A stretch of 64,000 bases of DNA from Paracoccus zhejiangensis (GCF_002847445.1 NZ_CP025430.1:1054001-1118000); one strand, 5' to 3'. Shown: positions 35,075-45,481, counted from the first letter of the stretch. Numbers and translations: made by a program. The notes: a model not told the origin generated them from the letters alone.

Positions 35075-36895
35075 ATGGATATCCGCAACATCGCCATCAT
35101 CGCCCATGTCGACCATGGCAAGACCACGCTGGTGGATGAACTGCTGAAGCAGTCCGGGGCCTTCCGCGAGAACCAGGCAACCGCCGAACGCATGATGGAC
35201 AGCAACGACATCGAGCGCGAGCGCGGCATCACCATCCTGGCCAAGGCCACCTCGGTCGAGTGGAAGGGCACGCGCATCAATATCGTCGATACCCCGGGCC
35301 ACGCCGATTTCGGCGGCGAGGTCGAGCGCATCCTGTCGATGGTGGACGGTGTCTGCCTGCTGGTCGATGCCGCCGAAGGGCCGATGCCGCAGACGAAATT
35401 CGTGACCTCGAAGGCGCTGGCGCTGGGGCTGAAGCCGATCGTCGTGCTGAACAAGGTCGACAAGCCGGCGGCCGAACCCGATGACGCGCTGAACGATGTC
35501 TTCGACCTTTTCGCCAACCTGGGCGCCACCGACGAGCAGCTGGATTTCCCCCATCTCTATGCCTCGGGCATCGGTGGCTGGGCCGACGAGTCGCTGGACG
35601 GCCCGCGCAAGGACATGTCGGCGCTGTTCGACATGGTGCTGCGCCATGTCGAACCGCCGAAGCAGATCGCGCGCAAGGACGAGCCGTTCCAGATGCTGGC
35701 CACCACGCTTGGCGCCGACAACTTCGTCGGCCGCCTGCTGACCGGCCGGGTCGAGGCCGGCCGTGCGAAAGCCGGTGACACGATCAAGGCGCTGGCCCGC
35801 GACGGCGAGCGGATCGAGCAGTTCCGCATTTCGAAGGTCATGGCCTTCCGTGGGCTGACCCAGACCGCCATCGACGTGGCCGAGGCCGGCGACATCGTCA
35901 CCATCGCCGGCATGGCCAAGGCCACCGTGGCCGATACGCTCTGCGCCCCCGAGATCGACACCGCCCTGCCCGCGCAGCCGATCGACCCGCCCACCATCAG
36001 CGTCACCTTCGGCATCAATGACAGCCCGCTGGCCGGCCAGGACGGCAAGAAGGTGCAGTCCCGCGTCATCCGCGAGCGGCTGATGAAAGAGGCCGAATCG
36101 AACGTCGCCATCAAGATCGAGGACACGCCCGGCGGCGATGCCTTCATCGTCTCGGGCCGGGGCGAATTGCAGATGGGCGTGCTGATCGAGAACATGCGCC
36201 GCGAAGGCTTCGAGCTGTCGATCTCGCGTCCGCGCGTCATCTTCCGCGAGGAGAACGGCGAACGGCTGGAGCCTATCGAAGAGGTCATCATCGATGTCGA
36301 TGACGAATATACCGGCGTGGTCATCGAGAAACTGACCGGCGACCGCAAGGGCGACATGGTCGACATGCGCCCCGCCGGTCACGGCAAGACCCGGATCGTC
36401 GCCCATGTCCCGTCGCGCGGGCTGATCGGCTACCACGGCGAGTTCATGACCGACACCCGTGGCAACGGCGTGCTGAACCGCATCTTCCATGGCTGGGCCC
36501 CCTACAAGGGCGCCATCCAGGGCCGCCGCCAGGGCGTGCTGATCTCGATGGAGAACGGCGTCTCGGTGGCCTATGCGCTGTGGAACCTGGAGGAGCGCGG
36601 CAAGATGTTCATCGGCGCGCAGGAACAGATCTATACCGGCATGATCATCGGCGAACACAGCCGCGACAACGACCTGGAAGTGAACCCGCTGAAGGGCAAG
36701 AAACTGACCAACGTCCGCGCCTCTGGCACGGACGAGGCGGTGCGCCTGACGCCCCCGGTCCGCATGTCGCTGGAAGAGGCCATTGCCTATATCGACGACG
36801 ACGAACTGGTCGAGGTGACGCCGCGGAATATCCGCCTCAGGAAGCGCTTCCTTGACCCGCACGAGCGGAAACGTCAGGCTAGAACTGATTCCTGA
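35075..36895 (+). CDS. typA: Translational GTPase TypA/BipA
   Basis: This is a 606-residue ribosome-associated GTPase that helps 50S assembly and growth under stress. The G motifs are complete: G1 AHVDHGKTT (residues about 10-18), G2 RERGITI, G3 DTPGHADF, G4 NKVDKP. The domain V and C-terminal region has GRGELQMGVLIENMRREGFE, SRGLIGYHGEF and VRASGTDEAVRLTPP. The length matches the family. The gene stands alone; the 212 bases between the upstream terminator and its start show no firm promoter. Confidence 0.96.
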   Translation: MDIRNIAIIAHVDHGKTTLVDELLKQSGAFRENQATAERMMDSNDIERERGITILAKATSVEWKGTRINIVDTPGHADFGGEVERILSMVDGVCLLVDAAEGPMPQTKFVTSKALALGLKPIVVLNKVDKPAAEPDDALNDVFDLFANLGATDEQLDFPHLYASGIGGWADESLDGPRKDMSALFDMVLRHVEPPKQIARKDEPFQMLATTLGADNFVGRLLTGRVEAGRAKAGDTIKALARDGERIEQFRISKVMAFRGLTQTAIDVAEAGDIVTIAGMAKATVADTLCAPEIDTALPAQPIDPPTISVTFGINDSPLAGQDGKKVQSRVIRERLMKEAESNVAIKIEDTPGGDAFIVSGRGELQMGVLIENMRREGFELSISRPRVIFREENGERLEPIEEVIIDVDDEYTGVVIEKLTGDRKGDMVDMRPAGHGKTRIVAHVPSRGLIGYHGEFMTDTRGNGVLNRIFHGWAPYKGAIQGRRQGVLISMENGVSVAYALWNLEERGKMFIGAQEQIYTGMIIGEHSRDNDLEVNPLKGKKLTNVRASGTDEAVRLTPPVRMSLEEAIAYIDDDELVEVTPRNIRLRKRFLDPHERKRQARTDS

Positions 36896-36968
36896 GATTG
36901 CGTTCAGCGGTTTTGCATAGCGGCTTGATTTGTCTGAATAGCCTGCGTCTTGATTGCAATTTCCAATT

Positions 36969-36995
36969 GAATCGGGCCATTAAATTGCCCGATTC
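36969..36995. repeat. Inverted repeat in AT-rich spacer
   Basis: GAATCGGGC (36969-36977) and GCCCGATTC (36987-36995) form a perfect 9-bp stem with a 9-base AT-rich loop. It lies between typA and the TetR-type gene, about 80 bases before the latter. It could be a regulator-binding site or a weak terminator; no T tract follows. Confidence 0.5.
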
Positions 36996-37073
36996 GGTTG
37001 TAGAAACACCGAGTTGCGCCGGAGGCGCGTTTTTCACTCTGCGTTCATTCGCAGCGGTGCTAATCTCTGCTGC

Positions 37074-37748
37074 ATGAAGGTACGTCATCCGCCAGTTCCA
37101 CCCCGCCCGGGACCGGGCCTGCACGACAGTGTCTCGCTGGCACTGCTCGAGATGATTGCCGAGCATCGGCCGTCCTTTCCCGAGATCCCCGAGATCGCGC
37201 TGCGTGCCGGCCAGGACGAGGAAGCGGTGCGGGCGGTCTTCGATTCGGTGCAGGATATCCTCGACACGCTGGCCGAACAGGGGCTGATGAAGCTCTTCGA
37301 TGTCAGCCTGCGCACCGTGACCCAGGCGCCACCCGACGACCCGATTGCGCAGTTCCGCGCACTCGGCACGGCCTACCTGAACTGGGCGATCGAGAACCCG
37401 GCCCAGTTCCGCCTGCTGCAGCACAGCAAGCTGGTCGATCTCGAGGCCAATGAAAATCTCGCCCGCTATATCCGCGCCATGCATGACACCATGCTGCGGC
37501 TGCTGTCCAATGCCCAGGATGCCGGCCAGATCGAGCGGTCGACGAACATCCATTCGATCCTCGTCAGCGGGCGCTGCCTGCTGTTCGGCCTCGCCCGCAT
37601 GGCCATCGACGGCAACATGACCGCCTGGCATCCCGGGCTGAACCCGGCCGATGCCGCGCATCAGGCCTTCAGCGATTACATGGATTCGATGGCCGCTGCC
37701 GGCAACAACCTCACCGGCAGCCTGAAGCCGCAGCGGGTCGAGGCTTAG
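37074..37748 (+). CDS. TetR-like regulator with WHG-type C-terminal domain
   Basis: This is a 224-residue protein. The N-terminal region (residues about 15-70, with ALLEMIAEHRPSFPEIPEIA and LRAGQDEEAVRAVFDS) occupies the place of a TetR helix-turn-helix but is a weak match. The C-terminal part, with FRALGTAYLNWAIENPAQFR and LLQHSKL, is like the TetR_C WHG domain. A start at 37014 would add 20 residues with no similarity; the ATG at 37074 was chosen. It converges with purU with stops overlapping by 4 bases. The ligand is unknown; the inverted repeat upstream could be its own operator. Confidence 0.68.
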   Translation: MKVRHPPVPPRPGPGLHDSVSLALLEMIAEHRPSFPEIPEIALRAGQDEEAVRAVFDSVQDILDTLAEQGLMKLFDVSLRTVTQAPPDDPIAQFRALGTAYLNWAIENPAQFRLLQHSKLVDLEANENLARYIRAMHDTMLRLLSNAQDAGQIERSTNIHSILVSGRCLLFGLARMAIDGNMTAWHPGLNPADAAHQAFSDYMDSMAAAGNNLTGSLKPQRVEA

Positions 37749-38629
37749 CCCATCCGTTCCGAGGCATAGCCGCCGGGGCTGGCCGGGAAGACGACCGTCT
37801 TGCCGGCATTCAGGAAAACCCGGTGATGGATATGCGCATGGATGGCACGGGCCAGCACCTGCGCCTCGACATCGCGGCCAAGGGTGACGTAATCGGCAGC
37901 AGACTGCGCATGGGTCACCCGCACGGTGTCCTGCTCAATGATCGGGCCCTCGTCCAGGTCGGCGGTCACGTAATGCGCCGTCGCCCCGATCAGCTTCACC
38001 CCGCGCTCGAAGGCCTGCTTGTAGGGGTTGGCGCCCTTGAAGCTGGGCAGGAAGCTGTGGTGGATGTTGATGATCCGCCCCGACATCTTCTGGCACAGCG
38101 CATCCGACAGCACCTGCATGTAGCGTGCCAGCACCACCAGGTCCGCGCCGGTCTCGTCAACCAGCGCCAACAACCGCGCTTCGGCCTCGGGCTTGTTCGC
38201 CGGCGTCACCTTGATGTGGTGGAACGGGATGTCGTGGTTCACCACCACTTTCTGATAGGTCATGTGGTTGCTGACCACGCCCACGATCTCGACCGGCAGC
38301 GCCCCGATCTGCCAGCGATACAAGAGGTCGTTCAGGCAATGGCCGAAATTCGACACCATCAGCAGGACCTTGGCCTTCACCGAGGGGTCGTGGATCGCCC
38401 AGTCCATCTCCATCGCCCCGGCAACTTCAGCGAAATCGGCGCGCAGCGTCTCGGCATCCGCGCCCTCCTCCGAACGGAAGCTGACGCGCATGAAGAACAT
38501 GCCATTCTCCATGTCGTCGAACTGCGCCGCGTCGGTGATGTTGCAGCCGTGATCGGCCAGGAAACCGGCGATGGCCGCGACGATGCCGCGACGCGAGGCA
38601 CAGGTGACGGTCAGGACAAGTTCGGACAT
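37745..38629 (-). CDS. purU: Formyltetrahydrofolate deformylase
   Basis: This is a 294-residue enzyme that hydrolyses 10-formyl-THF to formate and THF, balancing one-carbon units. An N-terminal ACT domain (residues about 1-85, LTVTCASRRGIVAAIAGFLA) precedes the formyltransferase-fold domain. The latter carries the catalytic series in NIHHSFLPSFKGANPYKQA and ATAHYVTADLDEGPIIEQD (Asn, His, Asp). The length is usual. It is a single gene; ferredoxin follows 95 bases downstream of its start in the opposite sense of reading. Confidence 0.95.
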   Translation of the reverse strand: MSELVLTVTCASRRGIVAAIAGFLADHGCNITDAAQFDDMENGMFFMRVSFRSEEGADAETLRADFAEVAGAMEMDWAIHDPSVKAKVLLMVSNFGHCLNDLLYRWQIGALPVEIVGVVSNHMTYQKVVVNHDIPFHHIKVTPANKPEAEARLLALVDETGADLVVLARYMQVLSDALCQKMSGRIINIHHSFLPSFKGANPYKQAFERGVKLIGATAHYVTADLDEGPIIEQDTVRVTHAQSAADYVTLGRDVEAQVLARAIHAHIHHRVFLNAGKTVVFPASPGGYASERMG

Positions 38630-38724
38630 GGGGTCAAATCTCCGTTCGTTTCCCGAGCGTTACCCCGCCTTGCGGCCAAGCCCCGCCTTGCAGGCGACAT
38701 TTTGCGCCGAAACGCGACCTCGGT

Positions 38725-39081
<357 letters not shown>

Positions 39082-39095
39082 TCATCCGCCGCACA

Positions 39096-39126
39096 TTGAA
39101 AAGGGCGAGATAAAACCCGCCCTTTC
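39096..39126 (-). terminator. Terminator downstream of degP
   Basis: AAAGGGCG (39100-39107) and CGCCCTTT (39118-39125) form an 8-bp stem with a 10-base loop. Read on the minus strand it ends in a short T run (CTTTTC), consistent with termination of the hflK-hflC-degP transcript. Confidence 0.65.
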
Positions 39127-39134
39127 ACCTGGTT

Positions 39135-39170
39135 CAAATATCCGGGGGTGTGGGGGCAGCGCCCCCACTT
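39135..39170. repeat. Dispersed GC hairpin element, copy 1
   Basis: An ATATCCGGGGG stretch is followed by GTGGGGGC (39150-39157) and GCCCCCAC (39161-39168), a perfect 8-bp stem with a 3-base loop. A similar block lies at 59187-59231. Both copies directly follow the stop of a minus-strand gene. Confidence 0.55.
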
Positions 39171-39177
39171 GCCGGCC

Positions 39178-40755
39178 TCAGCTGTCCTGGATCGGCAGCG
39201 CCACGAAGCGCGGCTCACCGGCACGCCGGATCAGAAGCAGGATCGACTTGCGTCCCGCCTCGCGCGCATCATTGACCTGGGTTTCCAGGTCCGAGACCGC
39301 GACCAGCGGCTGCTGGCCCGCCTCGACGATCACGTCGCCGGCGGCCAGGCCCTTCTCGGCGGCGACGCCATCGGCGGCCACCTCGCGTACCACCAGGCCC
39401 TTGAGGTCCGGCGAGACGCCCAGCTCGGCGGCGATCTCGGGGGTCAGGGTCGACAGCGTCATGCCCATCATGTCGCTTGCGCCCGGGGCCTCCGAGGTCA
39501 CCGAGCTGGCACCACCCTCGCCCTCGGCCAGTTCGCGGCGGCCAAGCGTCACCTGCTTGGTCATCCGCTCGCCATCACGCAGGATCACCACATCCACCGG
39601 CTCGCCCGCAGGCGAATCGGCGACGCGGCGCACCAGCGAGCGGGTGTCATCGACCGCGCCACCGGCAAACTCGACGATCACGTCGCCGGCCTGCAGCTCG
39701 GCCGCCTTGGCCGGACCGTCCATCACCTCGGTGATCATCGCGCCCTTGGTGTCATCGCCGACGCCAAGCGCCTCGGCCATGTCCGGGGTCACGTCCTGGA
39801 TGGTCACACCCAGCCAGCCGCGGCGGGTCTCGCCGAATTCCTGCAGCTGGTTCACCACCTTGTCGACGACGTTCGAGGCCATCGAGAAGCCGATGCCGAT
39901 CGAGCCGCCATTGGGCGACAAGATCGCGGTGTTCACGCCGATGACCTTGCCATCCATGTTGAACAGCGGACCGCCCGAGTTGCCGCGGTTGATGGCGGCG
40001 TCGGTCTGCAGGTAATCGTCATAGGTGCCCGACAGTTCGCGGTTCCGCGCCGAGACGATCCCGGTCGAGGCCGAGAAGCCCTGCCCCAGCGGGTTCCCCA
40101 GCGCCGGCACCCAGTCACCCATGCGGGCACTGTCGGAATCGCCGAACTCGACGAAGGGCAGGTTCTGGTCATGCTCGACCTTCAGCAGCGCGATATCGGT
40201 CTTGGGGTCGGTGCCGATCACCTTGGCAGGCAGGGTCTCGCCCGAATAGAACTCGATCTCGATCTCGTCGGCGCCCTCGATGACGTGGTTGTTGGTCACG
40301 ATGAAGCCATCGGCCGAGATGACGAAACCCGAGCCGAGCGCGTTCGAGCGCTGCTGGCCGCGCGGTCCGCCGGGGGCACCCGGGCCGCCCTCGGGCATGC
40401 CGGGGAAGCCGAAATCACGGAACAGGTCCGAGAAGGGGCTGCCTTCGGGGAAATTCGGTCCACCCTGGCCAAAGGTCGGCTGCGACACGACCGAGGTGGT
40501 GGTGATGTTGACGACCGCCGGGGCCACGCGCTCGACCAGGTCGGCAAAGCTGTCGGGCATCACCTGTCCGGGTGCCTTGGCTTCGGGCGCGGTCAGCGGC
40601 TGGTTCTGGTTGGCGGCTTCCTGCGCCTGCTGCTGCACCTCGGGCGAGATGTCCGAGGGCGCGGTCTCGATGGCCTGCTGCGCGCCCGCGACGCCCAGAC
40701 CCAGCGACAGCGCGATGGCCGAGGCGGTCAGGAATTTCTTGGAACTCGATTTCAT
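39178..40755 (-). CDS. degP: Periplasmic Do-type serine protease/chaperone
   Basis: This is a 525-residue HtrA-family protease of periplasmic quality control. Residues about 1-25 form a signal peptide ending VAGAQQ. The triad is His in TNNHVIEGA, Asp in KTDIALLKV and Ser in INRGNSGGPLF. Two PDZ domains follow (RRGWLGVTIQDVTPD and the region ending FVALPIQD). ATG at 40755 was preferred to 40770 because AGGA lies 8 bases upstream. It lies downstream of hflK-hflC, the common order in alphaproteobacteria. The 195-base gap to hflC may hold a further promoter, perhaps stress-responsive. Confidence 0.93.
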   Translation of the reverse strand: MKSSSKKFLTASAIALSLGLGVAGAQQAIETAPSDISPEVQQQAQEAANQNQPLTAPEAKAPGQVMPDSFADLVERVAPAVVNITTTSVVSQPTFGQGGPNFPEGSPFSDLFRDFGFPGMPEGGPGAPGGPRGQQRSNALGSGFVISADGFIVTNNHVIEGADEIEIEFYSGETLPAKVIGTDPKTDIALLKVEHDQNLPFVEFGDSDSARMGDWVPALGNPLGQGFSASTGIVSARNRELSGTYDDYLQTDAAINRGNSGGPLFNMDGKVIGVNTAILSPNGGSIGIGFSMASNVVDKVVNQLQEFGETRRGWLGVTIQDVTPDMAEALGVGDDTKGAMITEVMDGPAKAAELQAGDVIVEFAGGAVDDTRSLVRRVADSPAGEPVDVVILRDGERMTKQVTLGRRELAEGEGGASSVTSEAPGASDMMGMTLSTLTPEIAAELGVSPDLKGLVVREVAADGVAAEKGLAAGDVIVEAGQQPLVAVSDLETQVNDAREAGRKSILLLIRRAGEPRFVALPIQDS

Positions 40756-40950
40756 TCGAATGGTCCTCATGTTCTTTTTCGGTGATCCGGCGGGCCTCCG
40801 GCGCGTCCTCGCGGCGGGCGTCAGGATCGGGTTGATATGAAATGAATTTAGGGACGCGTTGCAAATAAACCACGCTCTCGGGCGGTGAACTGATCGTGAC
40901 TTTTGTTACGAAAAGGGCGGGTCCGCATCACGGCCCGCCCCTCGCTCTCG

Positions 40951-42165
40951 TCAATTCCCAGTGGTTTCCTCGTCCGGCGCGGGCTCCGCCTCGGTGTCGG
41001 GCGCGGGTTCCGCTGCCGCCTCGGGCTCGCCTGCCGCCGGCTCAGGTGCGGCCTCGCCCTCTTCCGGCGCGACCGGCGGCACCGTCTCCGAGGGCTCCTC
41101 GGGCGGCGTCACTAGGCTTTCGGGCACCGGGGTCAGCTTCACGCCGGCGGATTCGCCAAGCGGCTTGCCCTCGCGGTCGGTCACGGTCGGCGTCACCAGG
41201 TCCTCGTCCGTCGCCGCTTCCGGCGCGGGCGCGGTTCCGGCGCTGTTTCCTGCCGGAACCGGCACCGAAGGCGGGTTGGCCCGCTCTGCACCATCGCTGG
41301 CCAGGTAGTCGAAGAACTCGCTGTCGGGCTGCATCACGAACGAGCTGTTGCTGCCCTGCAGCGCCCGCTCATAGGACTGCATCGAGCGCGAGAAGGCGAA
41401 GAACTCGGGATCGCGGCCGAAAGCATCGGCATAGATCGCGTTCCGCGTCGCATCGGCCTCACCGCGCACCACCTCGGCACGCTTCCGCGCCTCCGAGGTC
41501 AGCTCGACCACGGTCCGGTCGGCGGCGGCGCGCACGCGCTGCGCCGCCTCGTTCCCGCGCGCCACCTCGTCGGCGGCCTCGCGTTCTCGCTCGGCCCGCA
41601 TCCGGGCATAGGTCGCGGACAGGTTCTGCTCGGGCAAGTCGGTCCGGGTCAGGCGCACGTCGATGATCTCGATGCCGAGACCGGTCGAGTTGCGCCGGGC
41701 CTCGTCGCGGATCTGGTTCATCAGGCTGGTGCGGTCATCCGACAGCACGTCGGTCGAAGGCACCGAACCCAGTACTTCGCGGATGGCGGTCTTGACGATC
41801 GGCTCCAACCGCACCAGCGCCGCCTCGATCCCGGCCACACCGACGGCCTGGCGGAAGCGGACGACATCGGTGATGCGCCAGCGGGCGAAGGCATCAACCA
41901 CCAGACGGCGGTCATCCAGCGGCGTCACCTCGAGCGGCGTGGTCGGCAGGCCGAGGATACGGTCGTCATATTTCACCACCGTATCGAGGAACGGCACCTT
42001 GACCGCCAGCCCCGGTTCCTCCTTCACATCGACGACACGGCCGAGGCGCAAGACCAGCGCCTTTTCGCGCTCGTCCACGATGAACAGCGAGGACATGACC
42101 ACCACGGCCACAACGATCAGCGCCGGCAGGGCGATGACGGAGAGAAAAGATCTGGGCGTGGCCAT
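40951..42165 (-). CDS. hflC: HflC, protease modulator (SPFH/band 7)
   Basis: This is a 404-residue membrane-anchored SPFH protein that with HflK forms a cage around FtsH. The anchor is at residues about 8-29 (VIALPALIVVAVVVMSSLFIV). The band 7 domain runs to about 290, with the expected ERREAADEVARG-like helix region. Residues about 295-404 are an unusual Pro/Glu/Ala-rich tail, far beyond the roughly 290-330 residues common for HflC. The start shares one base with the hflK stop (TGATG). Confidence 0.93.
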   Translation of the reverse strand: MATPRSFLSVIALPALIVVAVVVMSSLFIVDEREKALVLRLGRVVDVKEEPGLAVKVPFLDTVVKYDDRILGLPTTPLEVTPLDDRRLVVDAFARWRITDVVRFRQAVGVAGIEAALVRLEPIVKTAIREVLGSVPSTDVLSDDRTSLMNQIRDEARRNSTGLGIEIIDVRLTRTDLPEQNLSATYARMRAEREREAADEVARGNEAAQRVRAAADRTVVELTSEARKRAEVVRGEADATRNAIYADAFGRDPEFFAFSRSMQSYERALQGSNSSFVMQPDSEFFDYLASDGAERANPPSVPVPAGNSAGTAPAPEAATDEDLVTPTVTDREGKPLGESAGVKLTPVPESLVTPPEEPSETVPPVAPEEGEAAPEPAAGEPEAAAEPAPDTEAEPAPDEETTGN

Positions 42166-43415
42166 CAGTTGGTCCCCCCGCTGGTCGTGGCATTGGTCGC
42201 GGCGGTGTTCCCGCCGGTATTGCTGGTGTTGCTGGCAGGCCGGTCACGGCGCAGCTGGTCCAGCGGCAGATAGGGCACCACGCCCTGCCCGCCGGCGGAC
42301 GGCTGGTCGATGATGACCTTGTCCACGTCGCCCAGAACCTTCTCCATCGTTTCCAAGTACATCCGGCGCCGGGTCACGTCGGGTGCCTTCACGTATTCCT
42401 CGTAGACCGAGTTGAAGCGCGCGGCCTCACCCTCGGCCACGTTCACGGCCTGGGCGCGATAGGCCTCGGCCTGTTCCAGCTGCGAGGCGGCTTCACCACG
42501 GGCGTTCGCCAGCACGCGGTTGGCATAGGCATCGGCCTCTTTCTCCAGCCGGTCGCGTTCCTGCTGCGCGGCCTGCACCTCGCGGAAGGCGTCGATCACC
42601 TCCTGCGGCGGGTCGGCGCGGTCAAGGTTGACCCGGACCACGTTGATGCCGGATTCATAGGCGTTCAGCGTCTGCTGCACCTGGTCCTGCAGATCCTCGG
42701 CAATGGCACCCCGATCGCGGTTCAGGATCGGCGCAAGTTCGCTGCGGGCGATGATGTCGCGCATGGCGGATTCGGCCACGGCGCGGATGGTGTCGCGCGG
42801 ATCGGCCAGGTTGAACAGGTATTTGGCCGGATCGTTGATGTTCCAGACGACCTGATATTCCATGTCCACGATGTTCTGGTCGCGGGTCAGCATCAGCCCG
42901 CTGTCCATCGGCCCGGCGCCGGTGCCGATCTCGGTCACCCGCTCGCCGGTGACCTGCACGATCTCGGCAGTGACGAAGGGCCAGGGGGCAAAGTTCAGAC
43001 CCGGTTCGCCCACGCCCACCGCGTCACCGAACAGGAACTCGACGCTGCGCTCCTCGGGCTTGACGGTGTAGAAGCTCATGAAGCCCCAGAAGGCCAGCGC
43101 GCCAAGCGCGATCAGCCCGATGGTCGAGCGGTTCATGCTGAAATTCGGCCGGCGCGGACCCGAGCCGCCACCGCCGCCATTCGGGCGATTGCCGCCACGG
43201 CCGCCGCCCATCAGCACGCGCAGCCGTTCCTGGCCCTTCTTCATCAGCTCCTCGATCTCGGGGATCTGGTCGCCGCCCTGACCGGGTCGCTCGGGACGTT
43301 GCGGGTCGCGCGGGGGGCGTTGATCCCCCCATGGACGGTTCGAGGGACGCTTGCCGTCCTCATCGTCGCCGCCATTATTGCCGCCTCCGCCGCCCCAGGG
43401 GCCCTGATTAGCCAT
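42165..43415 (-). CDS. hflK: HflK, protease modulator (SPFH/band 7)
   Basis: This is a 416-residue partner of HflC. The N-terminus (residues 1-100) is rich in Gly/Asn/Pro/Arg, a normal HflK trait, and includes IEELMKKGQERLRVLMGGG. The membrane segment at about 101-120 is followed by the band 7 domain with VKPEERSVEFLFGD and NRVLANARGEAASQLEQAEA. The end is Asn/Thr/Gly-rich. ATG at 43415 (MANQGPWG) is the family start. It leads the operon with hflC and degP. Confidence 0.95.
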   Translation of the reverse strand: MANQGPWGGGGGNNGGDDEDGKRPSNRPWGDQRPPRDPQRPERPGQGGDQIPEIEELMKKGQERLRVLMGGGRGGNRPNGGGGGSGPRRPNFSMNRSTIGLIALGALAFWGFMSFYTVKPEERSVEFLFGDAVGVGEPGLNFAPWPFVTAEIVQVTGERVTEIGTGAGPMDSGLMLTRDQNIVDMEYQVVWNINDPAKYLFNLADPRDTIRAVAESAMRDIIARSELAPILNRDRGAIAEDLQDQVQQTLNAYESGINVVRVNLDRADPPQEVIDAFREVQAAQQERDRLEKEADAYANRVLANARGEAASQLEQAEAYRAQAVNVAEGEAARFNSVYEEYVKAPDVTRRRMYLETMEKVLGDVDKVIIDQPSAGGQGVVPYLPLDQLRRDRPASNTSNTGGNTAATNATTSGGTN

Positions 43416-43563
43416 GCAAATGCCCTTTTGCCTGTTGGTTTTCTTTGTCTGCAAACTGGGGCTGAGGGGGGGAATGTCAAGGCTTCGCCGCCCGTTTCCC
43501 CCGTGCCCCGCATCTGCGCTGCTCGGGGCCGCGACCGATCGTCGCAGCCCCTGCCGTCTTTGA

Positions 43564-44829
43564 TCAGGACCGGATGGTGCCGTCGCCCGTCACCAGATAC
43601 TTGAAGCTGGTCAGCTGCTCCGCCCCCACTGGCCCGCGCGCATGCAGCTTGCCGGTGGCGATGCCGATCTCGGCCCCCATGCCGAACTCGCCGCCATCGG
43701 CGAACTGGGTCGAGGCGTTGCGCATCAGGATGGCGCTGTCGAGCCCGTTGAAGAACCGCTGCGCGGTCGCATCGTTCTCGGTCAGGATCGATTCCGTGTG
43801 CTGGCTGCCGTACTGGCGGATATGCGCGATGGCCCCCTCGACCCCATCGACCAGTTTCGCCGCGATGATCATGTCGAGGAACTCATGGCCGAAATCATCG
43901 GGCGCGGCCTGAACCGTGCCCGCGATCTGCGCCAGCTCTCCCTCGGCGCGCACTTCAACGCCCGCCTTGACCAGCGCACCGATCAACTGCTCGCGCAGGG
44001 CGGGATCGGCGGCGCTGTCGATCAGCAGGCATTCGGCCGAGCCGCAGATGCCAGTGCGCCGGGTCTTGGCGTTCAGAACCACCCGCAGCGCCTTTTCCGC
44101 ATCAGCGTCGCGGTCAGCATAGACATGGCAGATGCCTTCCAGGTGGGCAAAGACCGGCACCCGCGCCTCGCGCTGCACCAGCCCGACCAGCCCCTTGCCG
44201 CCGCGCGGGATGATCACGTCGATCAACCCCTGCGCCTGCAGCATGGCCGAGACCGCCGCCCGGTCGCGGGTCGGCACCAGCTGGATCGCCTCGGCCGGCA
44301 AACCCGCCGAAATCAAACCCTTGACCATGCAGTCATGAATGGCTTTCGAGGAGTGCAGGCTTTCCGAGCCGCCGCGCAGGATCACCGCATTGCCGGATTT
44401 CAGCGCCAGCGCGCCGGCATCTGCGGTGACGTTCGGGCGGCTTTCATAGATCACCCCGATCACCCCGATGGGCGTGCGCACCCGCTGGATATGCAGCCCG
44501 TTCGGCCGGTCCCATTCGGTGATGACACTGCCCACCGGATCGGGCTGCTCCGCCACCGCGCGCAGCCCGTCCTCGATGCCACGGATACGGTCCTCGGTCA
44601 GCTTCAGCCGGTCCATCATCGCGTCCGACAGGCCCTTTTCGCGGCCGAAGTCGAGATCAAGGGCATTGGCGGCAAGGATCTCTGGCACCGACAGCCGGAT
44701 CGCTTCGGCCGCGCCGATCAGCGCAGCGTGCTTGCGTTCCGCGCTGGCCTCGCGCAGGGCCGCAGTCGCCTCCTGCGCGGCGGCGCCCATGCGCTGGATC
44801 AGCTGCTCGGCGTTGTCCATGTCCTTCAT
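43564..44829 (-). CDS. proA: Gamma-glutamyl phosphate reductase
   Basis: This is a 421-residue aldehyde-dehydrogenase-fold enzyme, the second step of proline synthesis. The catalytic Cys is in [12 protein letters not shown], with [19 protein letters not shown] and [15 protein letters not shown] in the cofactor domain and [13 protein letters not shown] text ([14 protein letters not shown]) near the C-terminus. ATG at 44829 was chosen; GGGGA lies upstream, and a second ATG at 44820 is also possible. proB is not adjacent in this window; the upstream gene is divergent. Confidence 0.95.
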   Translation of the reverse strand: MKDMDNAEQLIQRMGAAAQEATAALREASAERKHAALIGAAEAIRLSVPEILAANALDLDFGREKGLSDAMMDRLKLTEDRIRGIEDGLRAVAEQPDPVGSVITEWDRPNGLHIQRVRTPIGVIGVIYESRPNVTADAGALALKSGNAVILRGGSESLHSSKAIHDCMVKGLISAGLPAEAIQLVPTRDRAAVSAMLQAQGLIDVIIPRGGKGLVGLVQREARVPVFAHLEGICHVYADRDADAEKALRVVLNAKTRRTGICGSAECLLIDSAADPALREQLIGALVKAGVEVRAEGELAQIAGTVQAAPDDFGHEFLDMIIAAKLVDGVEGAIAHIRQYGSQHTESILTENDATAQRFFNGLDSAILMRNASTQFADGGEFGMGAEIGIATGKLHARGPVGAEQLTSFKYLVTGDGTIRS

Positions 44830-44924
44830 CCCCGGTCCCCTTGCGAATGAAACGCCCGAATTCTGCGCCCGTTCAACGGGCCTGCCCGTCATACCGGAGC
44901 GGAACCCAAAACAGGAGTCCCGAA

Positions 44925-45389
44925 ATGACCATCCGTTTCCTGCCGATCAAGAGCGAGACCGCCAACGCCCTGAGGCACGGCACCGACAGCTATGGCCAAT
45001 TGCCCGAAAAGGTCGCCGCTTCGACCGGCAGCGGCACGCCCTGTCGCCACTGCCTCGGCCAAGTGCCCGGCGGCAGGCCCTACCTGATCGCCGCCTATCG
45101 GCCCTTCGACGACCTGAACCCCTATACCGAAACCGGTCCCGTCTTTCTGTGCTCGGACTATTGCGCCGCCGGGGGGCCGGATTTCCCTGCCGCCATGCTG
45201 ACCAGCCCAGCCTATATCGTCCGCGGCTATTCGCGCGACGAGCGCATCATCTATGGCACCGGCGCCGTGGTCCCGACTGCAGAAATCGAGGCGCATTGCG
45301 AAAACCTGCTGACCCGCCCCGAGATCGCCTTCCTCCACATCCGCAGCGCCAGCAACAACTGCTTTCACTGCCGCGTCGAGCGCGGGTGA
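44925..45389 (+). CDS. DUF1203 family protein
   Basis: This is a 154-residue soluble protein matching DUF1203. Typical text is [31 protein letters not shown] and [17 protein letters not shown]. Six Cys and several His are present, and the last stretch [12 protein letters not shown] is Cys-rich, so metal binding is possible. The function is unknown. CAGGAG lies 8 bases before the ATG; an ATG at 44841 would add 28 residues unlike the family. Confidence 0.8.
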   Translation: MTIRFLPIKSETANALRHGTDSYGQLPEKVAASTGSGTPCRHCLGQVPGGRPYLIAAYRPFDDLNPYTETGPVFLCSDYCAAGGPDFPAAMLTSPAYIVRGYSRDERIIYGTGAVVPTAEIEAHCENLLTRPEIAFLHIRSASNNCFHCRVERG

Positions 45390-45481
45390 GGCCGGGTGTT
45401 CATGCCATGAGGATCGCGCGCGCGACGATAAGGCCCCTTTCGGGCTGAATTTCTCTGACGGATCCTGGAAAAGCAAGATAA

